Of a stretch of 64,000 nucleotides of DNA, positions 51,201-63,713 are shown piece by piece; the stretch's first letter is position 1, and each line of letters opens with the position of its first letter. Under the pieces are notes generated by a model. It searched no databases, was not told the DNA's origin, and worked only from the letters and a program-made list of their open reading frames with translations. Both the position numbers and the translations under genes were made by a program. The DNA is taken from NCBI GenBank assembly GCA_021613535.1, contig CP075494.1, forward strand, positions 10,540,001-10,604,000. Direction: 5' to 3'. This DNA is from Adineta vaga (taxonomy: Eukaryota > Rotifera).

Positions 51201-52316
51201 TTGTTGGATATTTCAATGCATCTGGTGATGTAAAGATCACTAATAAACATTCCGAAGCATCATTGAATAGATTTTCATTCATTAATGAATTGAATAAATA
51301 ATCGAAAAGAAGTTCTATTTTAAGAATTGAAATACCAAATTCCAACCATTTCGATAAACAAGCGAAGACTTTGCTAAGAATATCCGTTTGAGAATAAGTG
51401 GAAATGATATATTGAAGATAATTAAGAACTTAAATGAATTTGTATGAAAAAGAACAATAGAAATAAATTTTGATGATTACCAGTTGGAAATTCTTTTTCC
51501 AATTCAAGTCGAATTGAAGAACGTTGAGATTTTGATACAGTTAAACGTGAAAACTAGTATAAACGTTTAGAAGAATGATGTTACGGTGTCTTCGAGAGTA
51601 TACTCACTTCTTCTGGAAGTAATGTTAAGACATTTAGTGCAATCAAATGTCCTTTTTCCGGCTAAAAGAATACCAAACATATTCATACGAATGGAAATTT
51701 TAGTTTACAAACATGTTGAATTAAAAATTCATTTTGTGATTGAGTAAATAGGGTAATAATTGGTGTTAAACCATTGTTCCATTTATCGGGAATCATATGT
51801 AGAATCAGATGACTTAACTAAGTAGAAAAGAATTTCATCAAAGTGTTTCATTGACAAAATATTAACTAACAGCAATGGTTAATTTAGTGGTGATTTGTTT
51901 GGAATTAATTGAAATATAGAAGATTAAACGTTGAATTAATTGTTGAAATAATTGTTGAATTTGATTGTCATCTAATTCTGATCTAAAGACTTCAATAAAT
52001 AGGACTTATCAATAAATAAAGTAAGATCTTACAAATTTTTCGAAATTTTATTACATAGAGCGACTGCACCAAAGAATTGTACACTATTAGATTTAGTGAT
52101 ATTCAATAGTTTCCAAGAAAATCCCCATGCTGAAGATGAATATTGTAAATTTTCGAGAATATTATTGAATTCTTGACGTTGTAGAACTGATAATAAAGAT
52201 GTAGGAGAATAGAAAGTATCGATGATTCGTTCTAATATTAAACAAGATAAATATATTTCATATTCTGAAAAAGAAAACTATTCACCTATGTCTTCTGCTG
52301 AATAATTCGTGAGCAT
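48260..52316 (-). CDS. IPO13: Importin-13 (karyopherin-beta, HEAT repeats)
   Basis: Nuclear transport receptor that imports (e.g. UBC9, MAGO-Y14) and exports (eIF1A) cargo with Ran. About 18 short exons run from MLTNYSAEDIERII (52316) to a stop at 48260. The N-terminal Ran-binding region has FYSPTSLLSV, AWGFSWKLLN and SVQFFGAVALCNKISK, typical of IPO13. Other landmarks are HMIPDKW, LTLLPEEF and the mid-repeat FRSYRASIADTMV, which matches the IPO13 equivalent FRIYRVDISDTL. Later come WLSTHSDILQN, then the C-terminal FKDHINTFALACRE. It lies about 270 bp before the first helicase exon on the same strand. Exon borders were not all resolved. Confidence 0.88.
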
Positions 52317-52644
52317 ATTTGATTGATTAACAAGCAGTAAGACCATTCATTTTCTCAAAAATCTATTTGAAATCGGAGAGTATTGGGATAGGATTAAATT
52401 CTTATTCAATCATAAACACATGCATGATGTCACTAGTCCACAATCGACTTTCATCATCACAAAGACATCATCTATTCAGTGTTTATTATCTTTTTTTGTT
52501 CGTAAATTATTTTTCCACGTATGTGCATCCTAACTTCCTTTTATTTACTATAAAATAAATAATTAACACCCCGTAATATAGATATATAGTGTGCTTTGAA
52601 TATTCTACTCTTACATGTTTCTACTAATGTTTCGAATCTATGAA
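52317..52644. other. Spacer between GPCR stop and importin-13 start
   Basis: 328 bp holding the importin-13 leader and the 3' flank of the single-exon receptor. No exon is seen. Confidence 0.5.
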
Positions 52645-53607
52645 CTAGACAGCTCCATTTGTTATATACATTGGACCGAGTTTTGGACGACTCAGCGGCA
52701 CCGATAGTGCTCCAACAAGTCGACTTCGTCGCCAAAATAAAACCACATTCTTACATTTCTTTCTTAAGTTAGGTAACGATACAGCACATGCAAATGGAAT
52801 CAATAAAACAATCCAGTATGTCAAAAACAAACCGTCGCTATAATAACCAGCTCCTATAGTCCCTGGCAGACCGGCTGAATATGCTGCATACAAAGTCATT
52901 GGTGGAAATTGTAGTATGAGATATAAGAGAGATAATGGAAGCAGTTGAAATGTCAATTTCTTGTAGTTTCTCCATTGAATACTTCGACGAACATTATAAC
53001 GATAATGTAGTACACGAACGAAAAGTGTGACACTGAATAACACAGTGAGAAATGCAGGCACGATATAATTTACAATACTGTCCACTAATGATGCCCATGG
53101 TTTGTTAAGAATACAATTATATCGTGAACAATATCTTAGGTTATATCTGATCGGAACATCACATGGTATAATACTTCCAAAAACAAAATAAAATGTGATA
53201 GGCCACATAATACATAACACCATAGGTAGATAGTGAAAGAACATTCGTTTGACTCTTGTTGCAAACAATGCAGGATGAAAAATGAGAATGTGTCGTTCGA
53301 TCGATGCCCATGCCATCAATGTGAATGATGAGATATACATTGATGGACCAATCACTATCCATGCGCTGCAGAAGACAGGAGTAAATGATAAAACCTGACC
53401 ATGGAAATAATAGTATATTTGCCAAATGACATCAGTGAGATTATCAATAAGAACGCATAAGAGAAGAAGAATGATGACATGATTGCTGAGAGCTGTTCGA
53501 AGTGTTCTTGAACGAAGAAAATGGTATAAGTCAAAGATAGCAACTAAAATGGATGGTACGAGAGATACGAGCATCAACCATGCACGATTGTAGTTTGAGA
53601 TAGTCAT
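52645..53607 (-). CDS. Single-exon 7TM rhodopsin-like receptor
   Basis: Orphan class A-like receptor of 320 residues with no introns. Seven hydrophobic segments are visible. TM3 ends in MAWASIERHILIFHPALF, an ERH variant of DRY. ECL2 has Cys residues for the disulfide. The TM7 region is IVLLIPFACAVSLPNLRKK, which lacks the classical NPxxY. These features suit the large, rapidly evolving single-exon receptor families of bdelloids, often considered chemosensory. Ligand is unknown. A (TA)n run about 45-60 bp upstream could serve as its TATA box. Confidence 0.88.
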   Translation of the reverse strand: MTISNYNRAWLMLVSLVPSILVAIFDLYHFLRSRTLRTALSNHVIILLLLCVLIDNLTDVIWQIYYYFHGQVLSFTPVFCSAWIVIGPSMYISSFTLMAWASIERHILIFHPALFATRVKRMFFHYLPMVLCIMWPITFYFVFGSIIPCDVPIRYNLRYCSRYNCILNKPWASLVDSIVNYIVPAFLTVLFSVTLFVRVLHYRYNVRRSIQWRNYKKLTFQLLPLSLLYLILQFPPMTLYAAYSAGLPGTIGAGYYSDGLFLTYWIVLLIPFACAVSLPNLRKKCKNVVLFWRRSRLVGALSVPLSRPKLGPMYITNGAV

Positions 53608-53648
53608 CGGTGAATGTATCGGTTGTATGAACTACTGCGCATCATTAT

Positions 53649-53670
53649 GTATATATATATATATATATAA
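53649..53670 (-). promoter_or_regulatory. TA-repeat / TATA-like element
   Basis: (TA)n followed on the minus strand by the receptor start at 53607. It fits a TATA element with a leader of about 20 nt, or may be only a microsatellite. Confidence 0.35.
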
Positions 53671-54671
53671 GTGCACTCTGAGTTTGATGACAAGCTATAG
53701 AAATAGAAAAACGCGACTCATTCGTGTCATTTCTTTTGAAGATCTTTATGTACATCATTATTGCTTCTAATTTCGAATTACAGACGTTAATCAAAAGTTT
53801 TCTTTAGCAAACAATAAAGATCTGCATGAGCAAAACAAATGTCATATGCAGTATTTGTTTCCGGAAAAATCTGTTCTTTTTATACGCGATGCTAAATATA
53901 CTACTAACTATTAAAATGTATTTCTTTTAACTGTATATTTGTATAAGAAGTCTCTTTTATTTCAATGCAAAGTAGAATTCATATAAGACGGAACGGTATG
54001 CGCAATAGTATGATGAAGAACAGATATAGATGGTTAAAAATATCTTTCTACACAATAATGAAATTATTATATCGTGGTGAATACACCAAAGTAGATATTT
54101 GTTTGCTTATATTAGAAAATAATGTCTGCACTTCTTTCAATAGCTCAGCCCATTACGAAAAAGATAAAACTATCTCGTTTCAGGTTGTTTACTTGATGAT
54201 ATTAATTGGGTAAATAAATATGATGCCATCATCAACAATTATAATTACAAATTTATTAAGAGTTAATATGCAGTAGTACTTTAACTGAAGACATTCGATG
54301 TATCAGAAAACACGAAAGGTGGAACTATTTATCTTTCTGCGTCGATTAGAAGAGTTTCTGCAAGTATACATACAAATTTAGTAATTAGTAATATCTAATA
54401 TACGTATATAATTTTCTATAAGTCAGTCAAACAAGTGAGTAGAAAAAAAACTAACATTGAAATCATCTCCGACTACTAAAGACATCTAACATAACGAATA
54501 TTGGTTCGTTCTGGACTTTTTCTTCATTTTATTTATATATATATGAACTGAAAAAAGGTGAGTAGTGAGGGTGTTGTTGTTGTTTTTCCAAGACGATTAC
54601 TTATACGACTATAAAATATTTACTCTAAAATCTTCATTTTAGAATTGTGTGTGTGTATCAAAGATCCTAAA
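53671..54671. other. Intergenic upstream of IDH3A
   Basis: 1 kb, AT-rich, no credible exon. An open frame at 53965-54213 has no conserved feature. A CATTTTAG acceptor ends at 54642, 29 nt before the IDH3A ATG, and a (GT)n stretch follows it. Confidence 0.5.
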
Positions 54672-56155
54672 ATGTCATCGATTACTCTACGTCGTCTTGC
54701 TACAACGTGTCGACCTATATATAATCGACGTACATTTGCTACCAGTTCACCTCTATTTAACGATTCCGATCATAAAACGAACAGTACAGCAAATACAACT
54801 GATGCTACACGAACAATAACTCTCATTCCCGGTGATGGCATTGGTCCAGAAATATCTAACAGTGTTCAAAAAATTTTTGAAGCTGCTGATGTTCCACTTA
54901 AATGGGAATCCGTTGATGTAACACCAGTGAAATCGGTAAAACATGGAACTTTAACTTGTCTTTTCATGAACTATTATTTTTCTTATTTTAGCCTGATGGA
55001 AAATTTCGCATTCCTCTTCGAGCTATTGAATCTGTAACAAGAAATCGAATTGGTCTCAAAGGACCATTAGCAACACGTAAGAGAAATAAACGCGTTGAAT
55101 ATCTTCTCTAAAAATAAATTACCATGCATTCTTTCTTCTAGCGGTTGGTAAAGGACATCAATCTCTCAATCTTGCTCTTCGTAAACAATTCAATCTATTT
55201 GCTAATGTTCGACCATGCAAATCTCTCGAAGGTACTTATTTTTCGATTGATTTCGAGTGAAAACTAACTATTTTCATTAAGGTTATCAAACGCCTTATAC
55301 AAATGTTGATCTTGTTACTATCCGTGAAAATACCGAAGGTGAATATTCAGGTATTGAACATACAATTGTACCAGGTGTTGTTCAAAGTATTAAATTAATT
55401 ACTGAACATGCATCATTGCGTGTTTGCGAATATGCATTTCTTTATGCTAAACAAAATAAACGAGAAAAAGTAACAGTTGTTCATAAAGCAAATATAATGT
55501 AAGATAAGAGATTTACTTTTGTATGATCATTATTTTCTATGTGTACAATAGGCGTCTTTCCGATGGATTGTTTTTGAAAAGTGCTCGTGAAGTAGCTGAA
55601 AAATATCCAGAAATTAAATTTGAAGAAATGTATCTCGATACAGTATGCTTGAAGGTAAATTGTTCGAAATCTTTTGTTTATTATTAAATTAAATGTTTGC
55701 CTTTTTGTTGAATAGATGGTTCAAGATCCAACTCAATTCGATTGTCTCGTGATGCCAAATTTATATGGTGATATTTTGAGTGATCTTTGTGCTGGTTTAA
55801 TCGGTGGATTAGGTTTAACACCCAGTGGCAACATTGGTGAAAATGGTGCTGCAATTTTTGAAGCTGTTCATGGTACTGCACCCGATATTGCCGGTCAAGA
55901 TAAAGCAAATCCGACTGCTTTACTTTTAAGTTCGGTAATGATGTTAAGACATTTACATATGCCTGACAAAGCTGATCGAATTGAAAAAGCATGTTTTGAT
56001 ACAATTAGAGACGGAAAGGTTTGTAAAAGAAGAATTCAAGAAACTTTTTTCTTAATAATTTTTATATTTAGGTTCTTACTGGTGATTTAGGTGGTAAATC
56101 GAAATGTTCAGAATACACAGCTGAAATCTGTCGACGTATCAAAGATTCATCATGA
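54672..56155 (+). CDS. IDH3A: NAD-dependent isocitrate dehydrogenase, alpha subunit
   Basis: Mitochondrial TCA-cycle enzyme: isocitrate + NAD to 2-oxoglutarate + CO2 + NADH. Starts [20 protein letters not shown], a clear presequence, so the ATG at 54672 is preferred to an earlier in-frame one. Catalytic landmarks: [12 protein letters not shown], the substrate-binding [14 protein letters not shown], the conserved VHKANIMRLSDGLF and the family signature [22 protein letters not shown]-site [15 protein letters not shown] follows. It ends [19 protein letters not shown]. Eight or so short exons are visible. The alpha-type residues fit the catalytic subunit rather than beta or gamma. Confidence 0.96.
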
Positions 56156-56698
56156 GTTTTCGAACAAATCATTATGCAATCGATCGTTTAGGATTAGCTT
56201 TCTGTTTGTGTTTTGTTTATCATAGAAATAAATAAATAAAAAGATCTTTTTTTTCCCGATATTATCATTAAAAATCTTTTAAACAAGCCATTGTAATTTC
56301 TATTTACTCTTATCAACAGTAATTGTGTTTTTACTAATACTCATTTATTTTTTAGAACAGAAATGTCCCATTTTGATATCTTATGCTGTTATAGCAGAAC
56401 ATACATCTTCTGCCAAAAGCCTATTCTCTTATCTCTCTCTTTGTTTCATTCTGTCACGTCTTGGTATGTTATGTTCTGTTTCACAGATTGAGCATTTAAA
56501 CAAGTGATAGGAAAACGAAAAGGATTGATAAATAAAGACGTAACATATGCAGTTATAAATAGAAAATTATGATACGCCTCGCTTCAACACTCTTGTCAGA
56601 AAAAAGTGCATTAGATGATTCATCTTGCACATGCACTGTATAAAAGGCTGGATGATTTGGTCATTTTGTTTGTTTTTCTCGTTATAGAAAGAATCTAG
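56156..56698. other. Intergenic with a core promoter at its right end
   Basis: 543 bp without an exon. The left part is the IDH3A 3' flank, with AATAAA-like words at about 56228. The right part is the promoter of the next gene. Confidence 0.5.
56639..56647 (+). promoter_or_regulatory. TATA box of the acyltransferase gene
   Basis: TATAAAAGG, a consensus TATA box, 51 bp before the start codon at 56699. It is the best core-promoter match in the window and leaves room for a short leader. Confidence 0.6.
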
Positions 56699-59661
56699 AT
56701 GAAATCTACCAGTTATATTTGTATTCTTTCAATTGTGTCTCTCATTTTTCAAAATGGTGTTGGAACAGAATCACCATCTATGTCATCCTGGAATTTAATT
56801 CCATATATTATTGCTAATGGTGAATTTGTACAAAAGAATTTTATTGATTCGAATCTTGATTTTAACCAAACATTACCATGGATAAATGTAGATCTTACAG
56901 TCGATGCGAATGGATCAAATTGTAGTCGAGATATTCAATTATTAGCAAGAAGTTTAAAGACCAAGCAAACATGGGCATTGAAGAGTATGTTTATTTTTTT
57001 ATTTTTGTTGTTTTTGAATGCTATCGAACTTTTTTTAGCATTGGATGCTTGGGGTAAAGTTCCAAGTGGAATTATGCAAGGAAATATCTATTGGATTGGA
57101 TCAGTTTATGAATGTGCACATCATTTACGTGGATTGAATAATAGTATCGTTGAACAACCTTTTCAAACTCGTACTTGTCTTATTGGTAATAGTTTTATGA
57201 GTAAAATTCGATCGACGTATGGTATTTGTGTACCACAAAGTTGTAATGCAAGTGATCTTGTCAATTATATCAATACACGTATAAAAACTACGAATGAATT
57301 TCGATTAACTTTTCGCTTTTTATCAACATGTTTTAGGTACGATTCGAATTCCTTTTATTCAACAATATATTCATTTGAACAATGATAGTATTCGATGTAT
57401 CGATTCACGTTCGTTTGATACAAAAGCAATATTAACCATGTATTATCTCTATTTTTTCATAATTCTCTTTCTCTGAATTTATTTTATCTTTTTCTTTAGA
57501 GTTCTTTTATCGCTCATCGTTGCGATGATTCTTCTCTTTACTGGAATGCATATTGCTATTGGACATCAATATACTTTAGAAAATAGTCATAATATTCGAT
57601 CAGGTTATGAAACGCTTGTTGATCAAACAACTACAACTACAGCAGAAGGAGATATGTCAATTACAACAACAACGGCACATCCAATAGAAGAACATGATGA
57701 AGAAATACCACTGATAGTACGACCTGAACAAATCAGCGATGCTAGAAGTAATATCGATTTTATTTCATGTTGTTTTGAAATCTAAATGTTATTTTTAGTG
57801 GGAGAAAAGTTGATCAATTCTTGTTCACTAATCAATAATTATCGTAGTATGAAGAAATTGAGCCAACCAGAAACTTTAGCTTGTTTGAATGGTATTCGAG
57901 TTCTTTCACTTTGGTGGATTATTCTTGCTCATACATTTGCGTATGCTGCGTTTTATTCTGGTAAGTTAATTAAGTGATACTTTTTATAATCAAAGAAACA
58001 TTTCATTCTTCTAAATTAGTTGCTTAGTAAGTACAATGTAAGATTAAGTTGATTTCGCTCATGCTCTCAGATTATTTTCATTGGAAAGCTTTAAAATATT
58101 TATTATTTAGATAATGCATTGACTATTTTTAATTGGATTCGTCAATTTTGGTTTCAAATTATCATTCAAGCTGTATTCAGTATTGATTCATTTTTCTTAC
58201 TAAGGTAATTTTGATTTTCAAAAGAAAACATATGCACTTATCCAGTGATTTATCTTCATTTTAGCGGTCTACTCGCATCATTCCTCTTTTTTGTATCTAA
58301 AATTGAAAATGAACAATTTTCAATTTTAAGATTTCTCATCAATCATTACATTTATCGTTATCTGAGGTATGATAGTAACTTTAATTGATCTCGATCAGAA
58401 TCTTATTTTAAATAGATATACGATATTTTATGCAATTATCCTATTGATCTATATTGCACTGTCACCCTATTTGGGTCAAGGTGGTCCAATTTATCCAAAA
58501 GATGGTACCGAATCATCAGCATGTAAACATACGTGGTGGCGTAATTTACTTTATATCAATAATTTCTTCGATGTTGCCGATAATTGTATGCCGGTAAGAG
58601 CGCACGTTAGATTCGTTTTTTCTGATTCTATGTAATGTAAGAATTCAATTTAGATATCATGGTTCTTAGCAACAAATATGCAATTTCATTGGATTTCACC
58701 ATTGTTTCTATTAGCTGCTTCATGGTAAGTTATTTTCGAATATTAAACATGAAGATTTGTATAATTTTCATTGTTTTAGGAAATGGTTTCTTGGAATGAT
58801 TGTTGCTGTTGTTTTTATCATTGTTGATATCGTTACAACATCAGTAATTGTCTCAAAAAATAATTATGATCATGGAATGCTCAGTGAATTGTATTCGAAT
58901 CATTCTAATTGGTCACATACAACTCATAATTATGTGAATGATGTTTATGTTAAACCATGGTGTCGTATTGCTCCATATGCAGTCGGTTTATTACTTGGTC
59001 ATATTCTTTATGAACTGCATCAACGTGCGAATACACTTTCATGGGAGTCAATTTTACCATCAAGAGGATCAATTCGATTTAAACATTTTCGATCAATCTT
59101 TGCTTGGACTGTAGCATTGATTATCTTAGGACTTTGCATTTTTGGTACATATGGTGATTATAATGGACATCCGTTAACTCGTTCAGGAAGAATTACATTT
59201 CAAGTATTAGCAAGACTTGGCTGGGCAATTGGATTGAGTATTATTATTGTTCTTTGTTATACTGGACGAGGAGGTAGATTTACTTTGTTTTCTGAAAATG
59301 AATTCTTTTGAAGGATGTTTTTTTTACGTTAGGTATAGCCAATAAATTTCTTAGTAATTCAATCTTTCATTTCTTGGCTAAATTAAATTTTGGTGCCTAT
59401 CTTTGGCATTCATTAGTTGTTTTTGTTAGCTATCTCAGTCGAGATCAACCAGTTCATTATACAGTGGCAAATATCGTATGTTCTTTTAGCTTTCTCTCTT
59501 GCTCTCTTACCATTTTTATTCTTTCTTTTTAGTTATTTAATACTATTTTACATATTCTCATATCGTACATTTTATCTTTTATTACTTTTCTTCTTTTCGA
59601 AATTCCGATCATTCAATTATTAAAAATTAATTTTCAACGTCGAATAATTACTTATAATTAA
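56699..59661 (+). CDS. nrf-6-type multipass acyltransferase (NRF + acyltransferase 3)
   Basis: Integral membrane protein of the nose-resistant-to-fluoxetine (nrf-6/ndg-4) family. An N-terminal signal peptide precedes the extracellular NRF domain with paired cysteines (ALDAWGKVPSGIMQGN, YECAHHL, YGICVPQSC). A transmembrane segment and an acidic, Thr-rich cytoplasmic loop follow. The acyltransferase-3 core begins with LACLNGIRVLSLWWIILAHT, which has the catalytic-type His. About ten membrane helices follow, with SIDSFFLLSGLLAS, MQFHWISPLFLLA, APYAVGLLLGHIL and LNFGAYLWHSLVV. It ends at 59661 with FQRRIITYN. About a dozen short exons, several joined by micro-introns. Family proteins are linked to lipid and drug uptake in nematode gut; substrate is unknown. 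Confidence 0.9.
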
Positions 59662-59814
59662 CAGAAAAAAACAAACCGTACATCCATTTTTATGTTATAT
59701 ATCTATTTAATTTCGAATAAATTTCTATTTTGCTTTCCTTCTACGTAAAGAAAACCCTCGATTAACGATTCGACATCTATACGTCCATGTTGAACGGACG
59801 AAAATTGAATAGAG

Positions 59815-59822
59815 TATAAAAA
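59815..59822 (+). promoter_or_regulatory. TATA-like element of the HMG gene
   Basis: TATAAAAA about 90 bp upstream of the HMG-box start codon at 59913. Confidence 0.4.
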
Positions 59823-59912
59823 CAGTTAGTTCTTTTCATTTTACTTCATAAACATCTACAAAGTTCAATTCAATACATTCTTTTACTTCGTTTTTTTTTC
59901 TTTCTACAATCA

Positions 59913-60386
59913 ATGGCTCGTCGTTCACATCAAAAACGTCGTCGTGATCCAAATGCACCAAAACAAAGTCAAAAACCTCGGCAATTGTTTATAACTGATA
60001 ATCGCGAAGATATTGTAGTAAGTTGAATGTTCGTTAACAAGAAACGTTTGATTTTTTTCGGTAAATTTTTCATAGAAACAATATCCAAATTTAAGCGTTA
60101 AAGATATTTCAAAAAAATTAGGTGAAATGTGGGAACAAAGTGATGAAGAAGTAAGTTGAAAAGATTCGTAGTGAAAATATTCATTTGAAATCTTTAGATA
60201 AAACGTCGATATCAAAAACAATATCAAACAAATCAAATTGAATATCAAGAAAAATTGGCGACGTATAAAGAAGAACAAAAGAAAAAACGATCTCAATCGT
60301 CAAAATCAAATAAAAATAATAGTAACGATGAAAATAATGTAGAATCAAAGAAGGATGATGAAATAAATAACGAGGATAATTATTAA
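59913..60386 (+). CDS. Single HMG-box protein, divergent
   Basis: Small chromatin-type protein of 122 residues in three exons (59913-60017, 60076-60150, 60198-60386). The N terminus MARRSHQKRRRDPNAPK is basic, like HMGB/NHP6 proteins. The single box runs from KPRQLFITDN through YPNLSVKDISKKLGEMWEQS to RRYQKQYQTNQIEYQEKLATYK. This keeps the helix 2-3 pattern (LSVKDISKKLGEMW), but the usual PxxAYxxF of helix 1 is replaced. The tail is Lys/Asn/Asp/Glu-rich. It probably binds and bends DNA non-specifically; the altered helix 1 leaves the intercalating residue uncertain. Confidence 0.83.
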
Positions 60387-60869
60387 ATCTAATTTTATTT
60401 ATATCTATTGATGAAATGTGTGTTTTTTTTATGTATTTATCTTGTACAGTTAGTTGTTTTCTTTTAATTCTGTTCATTTGACAAACATATACATAGATTT
60501 CTATAATAAATGAAATGATTATCAATCAAAAACTCTACTAACCTTGATCTATCATCATTATCATCATCATCCAACAAAACGAATTTCAACCTTGAGAAGT
60601 CAAAATAGGGAAAGAATGTTATATAAAGACTAAAAATTCATTTATTTCAATCACAAAATATATTACAAAATGAAAACCTTAGGGATGGAAACATATTGAA
60701 TAAAAAATAGAGAACGTGAAATTTAAGAAAAACCATATTTAATATAGATCATCTACATACATAAATAAGATAAAATACAAAGGATACTAAACAATGAATA
60801 TAACAAATATGATACATTGGATCAATAACTATCTGTGTCTTTTTTTTTGTTCTTTCTTGAAAATAAATC
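60387..60869. other. Intergenic between convergent 3' ends
   Basis: 483 bp between the HMG and LIM gene stops. It has AT-rich 3' flanks and (ATC)n-like words near 60551, and no exon. Confidence 0.5.
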
Positions 60870-62687
60870 TTAAGTTGAACCATGAATCGATCTTGTATAC
60901 ATGCGATTACACTGAGAACAAAATATATGATCATCGATAGGATAACAACCTTGTTCAGAATTAAATTGGGTTTTGCAATTCTAAACAAGCAAGCTCATCA
61001 TCAATATCAGAACATTTTCTTATTAAATACATACTTCACATCGATAACAATCGAGATGGTAACTTCGATCATGTGCTATAATACGAACTGTTTCTTCTTC
61101 ATTCGATATTGGTAAAATTGGTTGATGACAAACGCAGCAACGTGGTGCAAATTTCTGATGAAAACATTCGATACAATGAATTTGCATTGTTGCATCAACA
61201 GTAAATGCTATTCCATCAAGACTTTTCTTACAAGTGACACAACAAAAACATTGAGCATGATAGGGTTTACCCGTAGCACGAAGAACCTATATTCGACAAA
61301 TGCTTTTCTTCTTCCAATCTCAAACATGATCTAACTTACTCGATCAGTTATTGGTAGAGCACAAGCAACACATTTTTCTAATGAATTCTAAACAAAAAAT
61401 AAACAATCCAACAAAAAATGTCTCCTCGAAGCAAAACTCATTACATACAATATAACATGATTCACAATATGGTTGATTTTCCATTGCATAAAAATGCATA
61501 CCACGTAGCCGACAACCACACATGGTACATGTAAAACATGAGACATGATGCATACGATCCATGGCTACTAATCCATTTTCTTCTCCAACAACTTCACCAT
61601 TACATCTTGCACATGTTCCTTGAAAAGAATAAAAGGACACGTTAATTTTCTTCTAAATGAAAACTTTCGAAAACAAACCAATTGAATTTTCTTCATTTGA
61701 TGTATGAATACGTTTCATTAGTATTTTTGTTAAATGATCGACATCAGGTTGTTCTCGTCGAATAAAATGACCATTTCGTATTGATAGTGATGGTGGTGGT
61801 AAATTAACAATTGCTGGTGTTCGTTCAAATGTATTAGTTGTTGGAGTAGTATAAACCATGACTGGTTGAAAACGATTAGATGAATCACGAATTTGATGAA
61901 ATGTCTAAAAAGCAAAATAGATAGAAGCCTATTATTTCAATGTATCGATAAAAGTACTTCACGTTGTGTTGGACTTGATGGGGTTCCAAGTGATATATGA
62001 AAAGCACTACCAGTTCCATTCGTTATCGTACTACCATTGGGTGTAGTGGTAAATGTAATTGGTTGATTTGTTCCTGATCGGTTAATAGAGATTGTTGGTG
62101 AATCTGGTCGAGAAATACGAATTTCATGTAACGTTGATTTGGTCGTTTTTGGTACGGATGAAAAACGAATTTGTTGACGATTTGTTGAACCACCTGATGC
62201 AATCGTAATCAATGGTGATTGAGATGAACTAACACTGATTAATGCTAGAAAAAGAGATATTCTTGTCAACATTAAATTCAATGCACGTACGTGATTAATG
62301 ATTTCAGATAGTTATCAATAGAGAAAATCATCCATCATTTGACTCACCACTACGTTGATTATTATTTGCTGATCGATATTGTTGATGATATTGTGGGTAC
62401 ATGGAGATTGTTGGAGATGATGGTTCATGATCAGATAAATACGAAGTTGCAATTGGTGTACCTAAATTATATTGAATGAAAACATTTTCGACTGTGATAG
62501 AAGTATTGTTTTTTTGTTTACCATTTATTTGATTAGCTGAATGTTGACGTTGTAGTGGATATTGTTGATTATTATTTGTATTATTCGAATAATCAAATGG
62601 ATCAGGAGTAATTTGTGATCGATAGAAAGGTCGAGGACTTACTAATCGAATTGTTGCTGGACTTGGCGAATGTCGATCCAGATTCAT
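60870..62687 (-). CDS. Zyxin/LPP/TRIP6-family LIM protein
   Basis: Focal-adhesion and stress-fibre adaptor that can shuttle to the nucleus. The ATG at 62687 (MNLDRHSPSPATIRL) starts a disordered Ser/Thr/Asn/Pro-rich N half. Three C-terminal LIM domains follow: LIM1 CARCNGEVVGEENGLVAMD with LRGMHFYAMENQPYCESCY; LIM2 CVACALPITDRVLRATGKP with SLDGIAFTVDATMQIHC; LIM3 FAPRCCVCHQPILP with EEETVRIIAHDRSYHLDCY. It ends CNRMYTRSIHGST at 60870. The LIM sequence is LPP/zyxin-like rather than Ajuba-like. FPPPP Ena/VASP repeats, found in zyxin, are not seen in the N half. Introns fall between the LIM halves. Confidence 0.9.
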
Positions 62688-63713
62688 TGTGGAGGTCAAA
62701 ATGTCATTTTCTTGATTCCGAAAGTATTGCTTAGTTTTGTGTAGAAAAATGTTTTGTCGATGAAGAAGAGAAAGACATCGATATATATGGAATACAAAAA
62801 AAAATAAGATGATGTGTATATACTTGGTGCGTGCGTATATGAGTATCAACACCGACAATCAGAGACCACCCACATACCAAAATAGACGACAGGAAAAAAA
62901 ATACGGTAGACGAACAAATCAAGCGGTATCATCTAAATCAATAGACGAATGGCAAAGAACGGGAAAAGAAAAGACAAAAAACAAGTTTTCCGATGTGTTT
63001 TTCCTTCGAAGGATATGACGATATGATATCGCATGTTCATTTATATGAGTTCTTCTTTTTCCTTTCGTATTAAGTAGAAATATTCTAGACAGTCAGATAC
63101 TTATAGTGCATTGGATATTGCTGAAGTCCTGATATATCAGCTGACTTATTCTGACAACAAATGTCGAATAGACACAACAATATTGCCAGTCTAGATGACT
63201 TTTCTATGAAGAGAAAAAAAACACTTCGTATTATGATATTTAGAACGAATAAGAAGAAAGAAAAACAGATCAAACATCAAAGGTTTTCAAAAGTAATATT
63301 ATCCATAGAGATAATAATTCTCGATCATTTTCGGATGATCTAGAATGTCAAAATCGAGGATTTCTTTTTACCATGATTTTGAATCTTTGTATTATATTAA
63401 GTCGTTCGATACACTTTTCAGAACTAATGATTTTTCTCTATCATACTCATCATTGGTGCAAGAATCTAATCCAGAAACTTCTAGGAAAGTTTCAATTTCA
63501 TATGTTTCTACAAAATTTACACCAATTATGTGCGTCTTTTAGGAATATGTTTCTCACCCACACCTATCCCACCCTTAACACTACGAAGGTGAACATTGTC
63601 AGCGCAGACGGACGAGAATGCATTTCTACAATTAACCTTATTCGTAGGAAAAAAATGAAATATATGTACATATTTACATATTCCATCTTGCTCAAGCGTG
63701 AATTTCGACACAT
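62688..63713. other. Intergenic between divergent genes
   Basis: About 1 kb between the LIM-gene start and the F-box-like start. It has no supported exon, and open frames here lack any domain. Confidence 0.45.
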
